Shown here: in pieces, positions 8,975-18,818 of the stretch
Layout of the letters: every line of letters begins with the position of its first letter
Position numbering within the stretch: the stretch's first letter is position 1
NCBI RefSeq assembly: GCF_904848165.1
Contig: NZ_LR884459.1
Location: forward strand, 1,178,001 to 1,242,000
Length of the DNA: 64,000 nt
From: Psychrobacter arenosus
GTDB lineage: Bacteria; Pseudomonadota; Gammaproteobacteria; Pseudomonadales; Moraxellaceae
Direction: 5' to 3'
Program-made: the position numbers and the translations under genes
Notes under the pieces: generated by a model
Told to the model about the DNA's origin: nothing
The model's database searches: none
What the model saw: the letters and a program-made list of their open reading frames with translations, nothing else

Positions 8975-9718
8975 CTAGCGCATAAAAGTATGTTGCAGCG
9001 TGTGGTAGACCGTACGCGGCTCCTTAGGCGTCCTTCTTATCAGATCTAAATACACCTTATCCTTTAGTGCCCCTCTCCCTCCATGCGCAAATAACACTTC
9101 CTTAGGGGCTAAAGCTCTTACTTTTTCTACAGAACGTCTATAAGCGTCAGGCAAAGTAATGAGATAAGGCGCGGTATAACCTTGCTTAATCCGTAAAATT
9201 AAATCAGCGGTATACATGACATGGCTAGGTCGATGCCATAAAGTTAAGTCACGGTCGGTATGCCCGGGAGTTTCTAAAATTTCCCAGTCCGCAAACCCCG
9301 GTACTGTATCCCCTTCCTTTACCGCAATATCAGGCACTAATACAGGATCATACCAAAGCGGTTCAAACCCTTTACCTTGGCGACTGGCTACGAAATGGGA
9401 CAACCCTATATCGATCATTTGTAAATCGCGACCGGCCTGACCAAAATACCAAGGTTTTTCCTTGTCGGCTGAGACAATGAGACAGCCTGTTGCTTGCTTT
9501 AACAGCACTGCCCCGCCCGCATGATCCGGATGCATATGAGTGACCATCACAACTTTTAGATCCGTGACTGGGCGCCCTAGAGTATCCTTGATGTAGTCCA
9601 GTACTTTAGCCACATCCGTACGGCATCCTCCGTCTAACAACAATAGCTTGTCAGGATATACCGCCATATATATCGTTTGGATATAGCCCTCTATACCTAC
9701 GATGTCTATTAAGTCCAT
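8975..9718 (-). CDS. Metallo-beta-lactamase-fold hydrolase
   Basis: Soluble hydrolase of the metallo-beta-lactamase fold. The zinc-binding motif THMHPDHAGG is present (about residues 57-66 from the chosen start), with a later GHTD (ETPGHTDRDL) and a C-terminal FAHGG that supply further metal ligands. I chose the ATG at 9718 (MDLIDIV) because AAGGAAG lies just upstream; the longer frame to 9766 has no ribosome-binding site. The product is then 247 residues. No substrate can be assigned; family members include lactonases, glyoxalase-II-like enzymes and others. It is a single gene, with tRNA-Lys on one side and katE beyond a terminator on the other. Confidence 0.85.
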   Translation of the reverse strand: MDLIDIVGIEGYIQTIYMAVYPDKLLLLDGGCRTDVAKVLDYIKDTLGRPVTDLKVVMVTHMHPDHAGGAVLLKQATGCLIVSADKEKPWYFGQAGRDLQMIDIGLSHFVASRQGKGFEPLWYDPVLVPDIAVKEGDTVPGFADWEILETPGHTDRDLTLWHRPSHVMYTADLILRIKQGYTAPYLITLPDAYRRSVEKVRALAPKEVLFAHGGRGALKDKVYLDLIRRTPKEPRTVYHTLQHTFMR

Positions 9719-9907
9719 AATCTTCCTTGATATAGCTATAGCTTTGGCTGCTTTTATTAAAAACACATTTGTAAACTTAGACTTATACTTATCATGGTAA
9801 GGGAGTTACGTGCTAAAGCTAAGCACTCTTACTGACCCATAAGTTTACTAACGCTAATATAGTGATACCTCTCGTCTTGGTTTGATAGCGAGGCTTTGCG
9901 ATCGTCC

Positions 9908-9937
9908 ATAAAAAAACCCAGCACTTAGGCTGGGTTC
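9908..9937 (-). terminator. Terminator downstream of katE
   Basis: Stem AACCCAGC/GCTGGGTT with a seven-T run on the minus strand. It lies about 65 nt after the katE stop. Confidence 0.85.
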
Positions 9938-10000
9938 TCTTTAAATTAATAAAGCTAATAGCAATCGCTAGTTACGCTAGACTGACTGCTAGGATAAAGC

Positions 10001-12088
10001 TTACGCTAAATCACGTACCTTAGGCTCACGTGACCATAAACGAGTCTTCGCATTATCGATAAATGCGTCCACTTCGCTTAGCGGTGTAACAAACTCATCC
10101 TTCTCAATCGGTAATTTGCTTAAGATATGCTCTTCGGTAGCTGGGCAATAAGCAATGGCTTTACAATGATTAAAGGCATCATTGAACCAATCTAGCGTTG
10201 AGCTGTCTTTAGCGAGCTTTTTCGCTTGATCCGGCATGATGATACTAACGACGCCATCAAAGAATACTGACGGGGCTCCTGCGATGCGCTCAGCACTTTC
10301 AATACGAGTATCGTCATCCAAAATGACTTCTCTGCCCGGCGCAACGATTTTCACGCTAGCACCAGCGTCTTTTGCCGCCTTTTCAAACTTCTCTATCTCA
10401 CTACGACTAGAGCCTTTAGCTACTAAGATACCAATCATACGACCTTTTAGCGTCTCTGGGCTCAGACCAATAGTCTGTACAGCAGGTGACTCTGGTAAGT
10501 CTTGTATCGGCGCACGGGGCTCAGCCGCTTCCGGCAGATCCATACCTAACGCGTCCGCCACTCTATTGGCCAAATCTTTATCGATATTCAATAGATGACC
10601 TAACATACGCATACGCACATGGGCAGTATCTACTTTACCCAACTCAAATGCATAGGCAGAGGCAATATGGGCTTGTTCTTCTGGCGTTTGGCTGAGATAG
10701 AACATGCGGGGCTGGCTGTAATGATCAGCAAAGCTCTCAGCACGTACGCGACCTTTTACACCATCATCCAACTGCTCATGGAACGACCCAAAACCACGTT
10801 TAGCACTTTCACGAGGACGGGTTGGGTCCAGGCTTTGTGGCTCATAAAGTACGCGAGTCTTTGGCACTTGCATTTGCATATGACCATCTTGCTGATTGTT
10901 GGCAAACGGACATTTTGGTGCGTTAATTGGAATCTGCGCAAAGTTTGGTGAGCCTAAACGGGACAGCTGCGTATCTAGATAACTGAACAAACGACCTTGG
11001 AGTAGCGGGTCATTACTGAAGTCGATACCTGGTGGCAGATGCGATGGGCAAAAAGCAACTTGCTCAGTTTCTGCAAAGAAATTATCGGGATAACGGTTCA
11101 ATACCATTTTACCAACGATTTTCACCGGGACTAATTCTTCTGGAATCAGTTTGGTCGCATCTAAGTGATCAAACGGGAACTTATCCGCTTCTTCTTCTGT
11201 AAATAACTGCACACCAAATTCCCACTCTGGGAAATCGCCCGCATTGATTGATTCAAAAAGATCACGGCGATGGTAATCAGGATCTGCGCCAGAGATTTTG
11301 ACTGCTTCATCCCAAGTAGTGCCTTGTACCCCAAGTACTGGCTTCCAATGGAAACGTACAAAGGTACTCTTACCGTCTTTATTAATTAGGCGATACGAGT
11401 GAATACCAAACCCTTCCATCATACGCAAGCTGCGTGGCAAGGCACGGTCACTCATCAACCAGATAACGTTGTGCATGGTTTCTGGGCTTAGTGACACAAA
11501 ATCCCAAAAGGTATCGTGCGCTGAAGCCGCTTGCGGAAAACCGCGGTCTGGCTCGGGCTTAACCGCATGTACTAAATCTGGGAACTTCATGGCATCTTGG
11601 ATAAAGAAGATCGGCATATTATTACCGACGATATCCCAGTTGCCCTCATCCGTATAAATCTTTACTGCGAAACCGCGCACATCACGGGGGGTATCTTTTG
11701 AGCCTTTGTTACCGGCTACGGTTGAGAAGCGTGTAAATAGTGGCGTTTGCTTGCCCGTCTCAGTCAGAATTTTCGCTGTAGTATATTCTGCTAATGATTC
11801 GGTCAGTTCAAAATAACCATGTGCAGCAGAACCACGCGCATGGACGATACGCTCTGGAATACGCTCATGGTCAAAATGGTTGATTTTTTCACGCAGTACG
11901 AAGTCTTCTAATAGTGACGGACCACGTGGACCTGCTTTTAAAGAGTTCTGATTATCCGAGATAGCCACGCCTTGCTGAGTGGTTAATACAGGCGCATCAT
12001 CACCGGCACGTTGATGGGTCTCACCGCCGTTACCGGCAGTCATGTTCATGTTTTTGGCTGGGTCATTATGATCAATATCTGTTTTCAT
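10001..12088 (-). CDS. katE: Large-subunit monofunctional catalase (HPII/KatE type)
   Basis: Haem catalase that converts hydrogen peroxide to water and oxygen. At 695 residues it belongs to the large-subunit clade. The catalytic His lies in [15 protein letters not shown] (about residues 80-95), the distal Asn in [14 protein letters not shown], and the proximal haem-ligand Tyr in [14 protein letters not shown]-terminal DJ-1/PfpI-like flavodoxin-fold domain (from about residue 545, [12 protein letters not shown]) is the hallmark of HPII enzymes. The N-terminal 50 residues are polar, as in family members. AGGA precedes the ATG. It is a lone gene with its own terminator. I see no definite regulator site in the upstream gap. 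Confidence 0.95.
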   Translation of the reverse strand: MKTDIDHNDPAKNMNMTAGNGGETHQRAGDDAPVLTTQQGVAISDNQNSLKAGPRGPSLLEDFVLREKINHFDHERIPERIVHARGSAAHGYFELTESLAEYTTAKILTETGKQTPLFTRFSTVAGNKGSKDTPRDVRGFAVKIYTDEGNWDIVGNNMPIFFIQDAMKFPDLVHAVKPEPDRGFPQAASAHDTFWDFVSLSPETMHNVIWLMSDRALPRSLRMMEGFGIHSYRLINKDGKSTFVRFHWKPVLGVQGTTWDEAVKISGADPDYHRRDLFESINAGDFPEWEFGVQLFTEEEADKFPFDHLDATKLIPEELVPVKIVGKMVLNRYPDNFFAETEQVAFCPSHLPPGIDFSNDPLLQGRLFSYLDTQLSRLGSPNFAQIPINAPKCPFANNQQDGHMQMQVPKTRVLYEPQSLDPTRPRESAKRGFGSFHEQLDDGVKGRVRAESFADHYSQPRMFYLSQTPEEQAHIASAYAFELGKVDTAHVRMRMLGHLLNIDKDLANRVADALGMDLPEAAEPRAPIQDLPESPAVQTIGLSPETLKGRMIGILVAKGSSRSEIEKFEKAAKDAGASVKIVAPGREVILDDDTRIESAERIAGAPSVFFDGVVSIIMPDQAKKLAKDSSTLDWFNDAFNHCKAIAYCPATEEHILSKLPIEKDEFVTPLSEVDAFIDNAKTRLWSREPKVRDLA

Positions 12089-12603
12089 TATGTCATCCTA
12101 GCTGATAGGTTATTGGAAAATTTAAAACTTCTATTAAGGTTGTCTATGCCTGTAGAGGTACAACACGCCTTAAAAGAAGCCTCTTTAAAAAAATTGAGGG
12201 TAAAATAAGAATTGCAGGTAACTTTTATAAATAGAATGGTTTAACCCACCTAGTCTTTATAGCTAGCTATATCCTACACTTCATAAAATAGTTCAAGAGC
12301 AAGCAATCCGTTGTTTTTTCTTAAGCTTTTTTAACTAGTTGAAATTTTTACTTCAGGTACACTTAAAACAATAGTCGACCTATATCGCTATTGTCTATGT
12401 AATTATCATAATCGAAGTTTGCTTAGAAGATGTGTATGTTTGGTTAAAATTTTATGATGATTTACTAATATAATTCAGCCAGTTTGCTAGCGTGCTTTAT
12501 AGTAAACAATGGGTAGCGTACAGGGTTAAAAGCCTAGAGAGAAATTGTGGATAATCATTTAACTTTATAGTTCATTATTTAAACAATAAGCTGATGATTT
12601 TGA
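12089..12603. other. Intergenic region upstream of katE
   Basis: AT-rich 515-nt gap between katE and the DUF938 gene, both on the minus strand. It must hold the katE promoter. I find no convincing ORF, repeat or terminator hairpin. Confidence 0.5.
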
Positions 12604-13233
12604 TTAACTTTTGACAAAGGTAAGTAAGCGGTTATTGGCGGGCATAGCTTGGTCACATACAAGGGATAACTGTTGGGAATTGGCCAGTATCATAATGGCT
12701 TCTATATCGCGAATACCACTATGATTATCACGCTGACGTAAGCTGTTATCAAACTGCTCATTACTAGCACTAGTGAATTTCCCCTCATATTTAAAGGGCC
12801 CGTAGACAGCAAATTTACCGTTTTTAGGCAGGATGTTAGCGACTAAGGCAAACATAGCTTCGACCAATTCCCAAGCGATAATATGTATAGTATTGGCGGT
12901 AAATACGGCATCATATTGCTGAGATAGCGCAATAGGTTGCTGCAAATCTAGAGTGATAGGACGCTGTAGATTCGTAGCAGGATAAGCACTGAGCCAAGCA
13001 TTAATAAAGTCATGATTGGCTAGCACATCACTGGTCTGCCATTGCAAATGCGGCAGGTGCTCTGCGAAATAAACAGCATGCTGACCCGTCCCTGAGCCTA
13101 TCTCTAACACTTGGGTGGCCTCAGCAAAATGGCCGCGCAATTTTTCTAAAATAGGGGCTTTATTATTTTCACAAGCCTGTGAATAAGGCAGTGCCGGCTG
13201 TGCCTGAATACCGCTATTGCTTAAATTGCTCAT
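12604..13233 (-). CDS. DUF938 family SAM-dependent methyltransferase
   Basis: Predicted class I methyltransferase of the DUF938 family, function unknown. The SAM-binding motif I is VLEIGSGTGQHA (about residues 42-53). An acidic segment TSDV follows, and NTIHIIAWE is typical of DUF938. The 209-residue length fits. It stands alone on the minus strand with gaps of 110 nt or more on each side, so context gives no substrate. Confidence 0.85.
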   Translation of the reverse strand: MSNLSNSGIQAQPALPYSQACENNKAPILEKLRGHFAEATQVLEIGSGTGQHAVYFAEHLPHLQWQTSDVLANHDFINAWLSAYPATNLQRPITLDLQQPIALSQQYDAVFTANTIHIIAWELVEAMFALVANILPKNGKFAVYGPFKYEGKFTSASNEQFDNSLRQRDNHSGIRDIEAIMILANSQQLSLVCDQAMPANNRLLTFVKS

Positions 13234-13343
13234 AATTCCTCAAGCCTCGCCTATGATTTGCTTCTTGCCTATGATTTGCTTACAGTCTGGCTATAAAAAA
13301 TAGCGTTATCACCCGCCTCTACAAGGACTGCTCCAACCTTATT

Positions 13344-13802
13344 TTAATACATACCTGCTTCTACCCCTGCCGCCAAAGTCATCGCTAGCGTTTCCACCTC
13401 GTCAATAAACTCATCTTGCCAATTGCCTTTGAGCACCATGATAGGTTGTACCAATTGCCAACGTAGCCCAGTAAAAATAGTTTCAAGCGCTCGCCGGGTG
13501 CCCATACCATCAAAACCTGCACGAATATAGACAGCTATAGGCAGACCTTGCTTCTCTTCTAAAACCGGATAGTAACAACGGTCAAAAAAATCCTTGGTCA
13601 GTCCGGCCATATAGCTAAGGTTTTCAGTGGTGCCTAATAGGATGCCGTCGGCTTGTAACACGTCCTCAGGCTCAGTGTCCTGTGGCCGCTTGCAAATGAC
13701 CTTGACGTCAATATCAGGATGCCCAGCGCCCTTGCTAGCAGCATTGGCTAACTTTGCTGTATTCTCTGAAGGGGCATGAGTAATGATGAGCACCGTTTTC
13801 AT
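13344..13802 (-). CDS. Flavodoxin-like / NAD(P)H-dependent oxidoreductase family protein
   Basis: Small (152 residues) flavodoxin-fold protein. The N-terminus MKTVLIITHAPSENTAKLA matches the phosphate-binding loop of FMN-binding flavodoxin-like reductases, and GILLGTTENLSYMAG is the second FMN loop region. It begins 2 nt after the OsmC-family stop codon, so the two are cotranscribed. This pairing suggests a redox or thiol-stress role, which is inference. The family name is safe; the electron donor and substrate are not known. Confidence 0.8.
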   Translation of the reverse strand: MKTVLIITHAPSENTAKLANAASKGAGHPDIDVKVICKRPQDTEPEDVLQADGILLGTTENLSYMAGLTKDFFDRCYYPVLEEKQGLPIAVYIRAGFDGMGTRRALETIFTGLRWQLVQPIMVLKGNWQDEFIDEVETLAMTLAAGVEAGMY

Positions 13803-13804
13803 AA

Positions 13805-14215
13805 TTACTGCTCAGCATAGTGAAAGTTTACGACTTGCTGAATATCAGGATGGACACTTTTGGCAACAGGACAATTTAGCGCGGCTTGCTCGAGTACCTT
13901 TTGTGTACGCTCATCAAAGGCTTGCTGAAATTGAATCTCTATATGCACTTCACTAACTCGGCGCGGCTCAGCGGCCATAACTTTGGTCACCTCAGCAGTA
14001 GTGCCGCTAATATCCAAATCCATGCTATCTGCTTTAATCCCCATAATCGTCAACATACAACTTGCCAAACTACTGGCGAGTAAATCCGTCGGTGAAAACG
14101 CCTCCCCTTTACCGTGATTGTCTGTCGGGGCATCAGTAATAATCTGATTGTTAGATTGCAGATGGATAGATTGCGTGCGCAAATCGCCCTGATAAGTGAC
14201 TTTAGCTGTGGTCAT
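13805..14215 (-). CDS. OsmC/YhfA-like peroxiredoxin-fold protein
   Basis: OsmC-superfamily protein of 136 residues. The two conserved cysteines are visible: LASCML (about residue 53) and ALNCPVAKSVHPD (about residue 114). The segment GKGEAFSPTDLLASSLA is the family signature. Such proteins reduce organic hydroperoxides or act on small thiol-reactive compounds. The sequence resembles the YhfA/OsmC group more than Ohr. It is the first gene of a two-gene operon with the flavodoxin-like protein. Confidence 0.88.
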   Translation of the reverse strand: MTTAKVTYQGDLRTQSIHLQSNNQIITDAPTDNHGKGEAFSPTDLLASSLASCMLTIMGIKADSMDLDISGTTAEVTKVMAAEPRRVSEVHIEIQFQQAFDERTQKVLEQAALNCPVAKSVHPDIQQVVNFHYAEQ

Positions 14216-14416
14216 TATTGTTTCCTTTATAGTTTATAAATTTTGTTTTGGGTCGGCTTCGATATCCCTAGCGTTACCATAGCAAAATCGCCCTTTTATT
14301 TATAGAGGCTTTGGTAGTTCATTTACCAAACTATATCCGACTTTCTTATTCTATTTTCGTCCCTTATAATACTTTACTAACTATATATAATAAGTAAGAT
14401 TTTCCAAGGAATAAGC

Positions 14417-16159
14417 ATGGCGAACATTCACGACCTCTCCGAATACCAACTTTATAAGCTCAAAGCTATAGACCCTACCTTAAGCAGAAATTGGGAAAGT
14501 GTCATTGATAACATCATGCCGGTATTGGATACTGAGAGTCAAAAGCGTATTTACCAAGATATCTTAGTACCCCGAGGTATCAGCTATGATGTCAGCCAAA
14601 AGCTAGTTTATAGACGTCCTGAAACCCTAAGAGAAGTTGTGCAAAACCTGCATACTAATAATAGAGGTCTTATCTCGTTAGCTCAACATATGCTCGCCTT
14701 TCTAGAAAGTAAACCACAGAGTTATAGTGCCATGAAGCTTGCTGAAGAGGTTGAATCCACACTTTATCATCTAGATCAATTGGACATGGATGATGCGAGA
14801 ATTGAGCAAAAAAATCGACAGAAAGTTCGTCATGCTTATTTATACGATTTAGCAGAGTGGGTAGAGAGCATAGAGCTAACTATTGATGCGGGTCTACGTA
14901 ATTTAGACAATGCTGCAGTTAAAGCTTATTTAAAAGAAGTCTTTATCAAACAGCAAATTCAAGGTTGGGACTTTCGTAGTTGGGACTCCACTGACTTAGG
15001 TTTTCAAGAACTCTCCTATTTGCCCGCCTTTGTGATGACTGAGGGTAAAGACAGAAAGTTTACTATCGTAGAAGGGGATGATTATTGGTTTTTGACTGGG
15101 GCGGCAGATGATCCTGAAAAAAACCCTTACTCTTTCCGTCGTTTCTTATATGAAGATACTAGTGGTGATGACCATAACCCTTACATCTATTTAACCCATA
15201 TTGTCCTAAAAAAGGACCAACTTAACGATCAGCGCTATCTTGCCCATGCAGCTCATTGTATAAGCAGGCTATATACCTTGGACAGGGGGGTATCAGAAAC
15301 CTTGCTTAAATTTAGTTTTGAAATCAAAAAATTATATAAAACTTATCTACATCCGCTGCTAAAGGCAACGCTAAAAAATGATGGCAGCCATTCAGAGTTT
15401 GTCGTCCAAGAGCGCATGATAAAGTACGAACAGCAGTTATCTACTCTTATCCTCCAAAAAATCCCTAAAATTTTTCGCTTTGCCCTTCATGACATTAACG
15501 ACCAACTGTATCTATTTTATCAATTGGATAAGCTCTTTAAGCAGATGATTGACAATATTAAAGACTTTAGATTAAACCCTTTAGCGAGATTCTCTACCAG
15601 TACTGAAATGTTGGCCATAAAACTAACCTCTATGCGCTTATTGATTGCCAAGTTACGCCCTATATTATGTGACCAAACGCTCGCTGAAGAAGAAAAAAAA
15701 GAATTATTAGATGCGCCTATTAAAGACATACAACAACATATAGACCATAGTGACGCCGGGCTTAAAGAGCTTAAGTTGTTAAGATACAATATCCGACACC
15801 ACCAAGATATCAAAGAGAACGGCAGCTTTTGGGAAAAGATGCGCCAGGGCAAAGCGCCTTCTTACACATTAGAAGATATTGAGGAGGCAGAACGCTCATT
15901 ACAGGACGATCTTTTTCTCTCTATCGTACGCACCGCTAAGACTTATAACTGTACGATTGTATATCCTGAATTTGAATGTAATGAAATCATCAATGATGAC
16001 TATAGACATTATGCCCTTCCCGATGGCGACTCAGGCTTTAGTCGCTTGCCTCGTATAATAAAACTGCCTGAAAATAGAGAGAAATTCTCTATTCATACTA
16101 TAAAACAGACCCTAAATTACGATATTTTTAGCAGCAACCAACAATGGAAGCTAGCTTAA
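14417..16159 (+). CDS. Unrecognised 580-residue protein
   Basis: I do not recognise this protein. It has 580 residues, no signal peptide and no clear membrane segment, so it is probably cytoplasmic. It is rich in charged residues and predicted helices. The middle (about residues 185-265) is richer in aromatic residues and could be a globular domain (WDFRSWDSTDLGF, FTIVEGDDYWFLTG). The stretch from about 280 to 520 looks all-helical with possible coiled coils. AAGGA lies 7 nt before the ATG, and the frame is long and intact, so it is a real gene. It is monocistronic. Codon use looks more A/T-rich than in the neighbouring housekeeping genes by eye, which would fit acquisition or lineage-specific origin. 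Confidence 0.75.
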   Translation: MANIHDLSEYQLYKLKAIDPTLSRNWESVIDNIMPVLDTESQKRIYQDILVPRGISYDVSQKLVYRRPETLREVVQNLHTNNRGLISLAQHMLAFLESKPQSYSAMKLAEEVESTLYHLDQLDMDDARIEQKNRQKVRHAYLYDLAEWVESIELTIDAGLRNLDNAAVKAYLKEVFIKQQIQGWDFRSWDSTDLGFQELSYLPAFVMTEGKDRKFTIVEGDDYWFLTGAADDPEKNPYSFRRFLYEDTSGDDHNPYIYLTHIVLKKDQLNDQRYLAHAAHCISRLYTLDRGVSETLLKFSFEIKKLYKTYLHPLLKATLKNDGSHSEFVVQERMIKYEQQLSTLILQKIPKIFRFALHDINDQLYLFYQLDKLFKQMIDNIKDFRLNPLARFSTSTEMLAIKLTSMRLLIAKLRPILCDQTLAEEEKKELLDAPIKDIQQHIDHSDAGLKELKLLRYNIRHHQDIKENGSFWEKMRQGKAPSYTLEDIEEAERSLQDDLFLSIVRTAKTYNCTIVYPEFECNEIINDDYRHYALPDGDSGFSRLPRIIKLPENREKFSIHTIKQTLNYDIFSSNQQWKLA

Positions 16160-16468
16160 TGCTGTAAAGGTTAACTAAATTGGTTTAAGCGCACATGAAA
16201 TCCATGTCTTGGTACTCGATGATGAGCTAAAACATGAATGTAGGTTAGACTGCGCTTAGACCTTCTATATCCTCACTAAGGATGCCGTAACGAATTGCTT
16301 AGTAATGAAACAAGTTATCCACTTAACATAAATCCTTTAAGTAATAAGCTATTAGAGCTAATGTACTAGAGAGAACTGTTAGCATTAAAGCTGCATATTT
16401 TTACTCCATATTATTCATTAGATACTCTTAGCCAAGCACTCTACAAGCTACTAGCCAAAGGATGGTAT
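16160..16468. other. Intergenic region before the Rieske-reductase gene
   Basis: Gap of 309 nt. No ORF, terminator or repeat is convincing. It presumably holds the promoter of the reductase; AAAGGA lies before its start codon. Confidence 0.5.
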
Positions 16469-18070
16469 ATGTCTACAATTAGATTCCAATTACAAGATAT
16501 CCCCGATGGCGGGATGACCTCTTTTCATCAAGACGAGCAAATTATTCTTGTCACCCGCGACGGCGATCAAGTCACTGCTATGCAAGGCAAATGCCCTCAT
16601 GCAGGAGCAGATTTAGGAGAGGGGCTGCGCTGTGACAATCGCATTATTTGCCCTTGGCATCATGCTACTTTTGATGCACAAAGTGGTGAGTTACTTGAGC
16701 CTTTAGCCATGAATGGGCTAGAACGTTACGAAATTGAAGAGGATGCGGCGAACCCTGACAATAAAATCATTCACTTTGATAAACCTATTAAATTTAAAGA
16801 CCCTGACTCGCAGCAACAAGACAGTCACACCTTAATCGTTGGCGGTGGTGGCGCAGGCTTTATGGCAGCTACCCATTTACGCGCCCAAGGCTATGCCGGT
16901 AAGATTACGATGATTAGCGCGGATGATCACGCTCCTTATAACCGTCCCCTACTTTCAAAAATGTATTTAGCTGGCAATATTGACGAAGATAAATTACTCC
17001 TCGGTGGCGGCTCATGGGCCGAGAAGAATTCGGTAGACCTGCAGATAAATACTAAGGCGAATGAGATTAATCCTGAGACTAAGCAAGTAACTTTGGATAA
17101 TGGCGAGCAGCTCAGTGCAGACTATTTGATTGTCGCTACCGGTGCAGCTCCACAACGGCCACCAATTGACGGTGTCGACCTAGAAGGCGTCTATGTAATG
17201 CACTCTTTTAGCGATGCTAAAGCTATTGCTGAAGCGGTTGATAATAAGAATGTTGTGATTATAGGTACCGGCTTTATCGGTATGGAAGCGGCCGCCAGTT
17301 TGACGCAGCGCGGCACCACAGCCTCTATTACGGTCATAGGTATGAGTGATAGTGTCATGGACAATATCATTTCACCGCAAGTTGGAGCTGGCTTACAACA
17401 GTTGCATGAGTCTAATGGCGTAGTCTTCCAAATGGGCGCTGCGGTTAGTGAGATTACTAGTCAGGCAGGTAAAGTATCAGGCGTTACCTTAAAGTCTGGC
17501 AAGACGATTGACGCTGATGTCGTAATAATGGGTACAGGGGTTAAACCTAGAGTAGAAGTGATTGAGACCGCCAAGAAAGATCCGAAAGACGGGGTTAATG
17601 TCTCGGCAAATCTACTGCTAGAGCAAGGCGCTTATGCTTTAGGAGATATTGCTAATGCACAAAGTGTGTTAGGTAAACTGCGTATCGAACATTGGCGTGT
17701 GGCGTTGCAACATGGCATGATCGCTGCGGAAAATATCCTTAAGCAAGGTAATGATGCTATCGAGGTCAGACCTTTTGATGAGCGCGTGCCGTTTTTCTGG
17801 ACCCAACAGTTTGGCAAGAGCTTACGCTATATTGGTCATGCTGAGACTACAGAACATGCCATACTTCGCGGCAATCCAAACGAGCTTAATTACGTAGAGT
17901 TTTACTTTAACGATGATAGTGATAATGCAAAAGTGGTGGCTGCTAGTGGTTTAGCGCATGATAAAGATATCATTGCTATTGGTGAGCTGATTCGCTTAGG
18001 TCATTCGCCGTCTCGCGCGCAGATTAGGGATGGCTTGGATGTGGTGCAGCACTTACAGGATATTGCTTAG
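16469..18070 (+). CDS. Rieske-domain FAD-dependent reductase (AIFM3/ferredoxin-reductase-like)
   Basis: Fusion of an N-terminal Rieske [2Fe-2S] domain with a pyridine nucleotide-disulphide oxidoreductase of the ferredoxin-reductase/AIF type (533 residues). The cluster ligands are Cys42/His44 (CPHAG) and Cys61/His64 (CPWHH). The FAD-binding loop is VGGGGAGFMAA (about residue 124), and the NAD(P)-binding loop is VIIGTGFIGMEAA (about residue 262). NRPLLSKMYLAG and ALGDIA are reductase-family motifs. The arrangement matches the AIFM3-like group, with the likely flow NAD(P)H to FAD to Rieske centre. The final electron acceptor is unknown and no partner oxygenase gene is adjacent. Confidence 0.87.
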   Translation: MSTIRFQLQDIPDGGMTSFHQDEQIILVTRDGDQVTAMQGKCPHAGADLGEGLRCDNRIICPWHHATFDAQSGELLEPLAMNGLERYEIEEDAANPDNKIIHFDKPIKFKDPDSQQQDSHTLIVGGGGAGFMAATHLRAQGYAGKITMISADDHAPYNRPLLSKMYLAGNIDEDKLLLGGGSWAEKNSVDLQINTKANEINPETKQVTLDNGEQLSADYLIVATGAAPQRPPIDGVDLEGVYVMHSFSDAKAIAEAVDNKNVVIIGTGFIGMEAAASLTQRGTTASITVIGMSDSVMDNIISPQVGAGLQQLHESNGVVFQMGAAVSEITSQAGKVSGVTLKSGKTIDADVVIMGTGVKPRVEVIETAKKDPKDGVNVSANLLLEQGAYALGDIANAQSVLGKLRIEHWRVALQHGMIAAENILKQGNDAIEVRPFDERVPFFWTQQFGKSLRYIGHAETTEHAILRGNPNELNYVEFYFNDDSDNAKVVAASGLAHDKDIIAIGELIRLGHSPSRAQIRDGLDVVQHLQDIA

Positions 18071-18193
18071 CCCATATTAGCGACTTAATATTTTCTCAAC
18101 GCCCAAGTTATCTCAAAATAGTTAGCTTGGGCTTTTTAGTATCGGTCTAAAATGCCAACGGCATGGTAAGCAATTTAACTGCTAGCAATCTTA

Positions 18194-18433
18194 CTAACGA
18201 CCATATAGCTCATCTACGAGCTCAGCCAGCTGTTTTTTAAACACTTTAACACAACCCATAGCTGCAAAAATAAGCCAGACAATATAGATAGGCAACCATA
18301 GATAACGCCATTTAATAGAAAAGAAAATGGCACAAGGTTTGTCAGTAAATCCATGTAGCAGTAAGTTAAGCAGTAGAGTCAGTATGAAACCAAACAAGCT
18401 AACGCGTAAGAGCGAATGCCGTTTAGAGAACAT
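18194..18433 (-). CDS. Small two-helix membrane protein, function unknown
   Basis: A 79-residue protein with two hydrophobic segments (about 9-27 and 43-63) and a charged C-terminus, so probably a small inner-membrane protein. GGGAGG lies about 7 nt before the ATG, which is strong support that the frame is translated. I do not recognise a family. Confidence 0.6.
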   Translation of the reverse strand: MFSKRHSLLRVSLFGFILTLLLNLLLHGFTDKPCAIFFSIKWRYLWLPIYIVWLIFAAMGCVKVFKKQLAELVDELYGR

Positions 18434-18559
18434 TATCGCCTCCCTTTTATCAGTAGCACATCGTTAAAGAAGACCACTTCACTGCTTACCTTAGCCTGAC
18501 TACGTGCATTAAGCAATTAAAATACTGCGTGAAACCCTAAGCTTACTCAATTAAGATCG

Positions 18560-18595
18560 CTCCTTCCTTTTTTAAAGGAAGGTTGGGATGGATTG
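18560..18595. repeat. Short palindrome with TTGGGATGGATT tail
   Basis: Perfect stem CCTTCCTTT/AAAGGAAGG at 18562-18582 followed by TTGGGATGGATT. It has the same plan as the palindrome at 25591-25624 and resembles the outer arms of the composite repeats at 24908, 25114 and 47292. Confidence 0.65.
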
Positions 18596-18619
18596 CTATT
18601 GAGCCATTAAATATACGGT

Positions 18620-18654
18620 AAAGCCCCCAGTGCGTCAGCACTGGTGGCTTTTTA
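18620..18654 (+). terminator. Terminator-like hairpin, plus-strand orientation
   Basis: Stem AAGCCCCCAGTGC/GCACTGGTGGCTT with a small bulge, then five T on the plus strand. It may end transcripts coming from the Rieske-reductase side or form part of the rRNA terminator array. Confidence 0.6.
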
Positions 18655-18690
18655 ATTTAGGGCTAGAAATACTAAATTAAAGACGAAGAA

Positions 18691-18720
18691 AAGCCCCAAC
18701 TAACGAAGTTAGTTGGGGCT
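18691..18720 (-). terminator. Distal terminator-like hairpin of the rRNA operon
   Basis: Perfect stem AGCCCCAACTAAC/GTTAGTTGGGGCT, followed on the minus strand by a short T run. It is downstream of the main 5S terminator. Confidence 0.65.
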
Positions 18721-18727
18721 AATCAAG

Positions 18728-18750
18728 GTATAGGGAGCTGACGATGACCT
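18728..18750 (-). pseudogene. Remnant of a second 5S rRNA 3' end
   Basis: The 23 bases at 18728-18750 are identical to 18883-18905, which are the last 14 nt of the 5S gene plus 9 nt of flank. No other 5S sequence follows except a possible TCACATGG match at 18826-18833, on the far side of hairpin element C. This looks like a relic of a duplicated 5S gene. Confidence 0.65.
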
Positions 18751-18756
18751 GAGAAC

Positions 18757-18818
18757 CGTTAAAAAATTGCATGCCAATTTTAGGTTCGCAAGAGAAAACG
18801 CTTTAAATAGCGTTTTCT
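18757..18818 (-). repeat. Bipartite hairpin element, copy C
   Basis: Minus-strand copy. First hairpin AGAAAACGCT/AGCGTTTTCT, then CTTGCGAACCTAA, second hairpin AAATTGGCATGCAATTT, end TTAACGG. It shares the linker and the second hairpin with the tRNA-Lys leader copies but has a completely different first stem that is still perfectly paired. Confidence 0.85.

Noticed and set aside
10236..11657. Several plus-strand frames inside katE
   Set aside because: They are antisense shadows of a clear catalase gene, with no start signals of their own.
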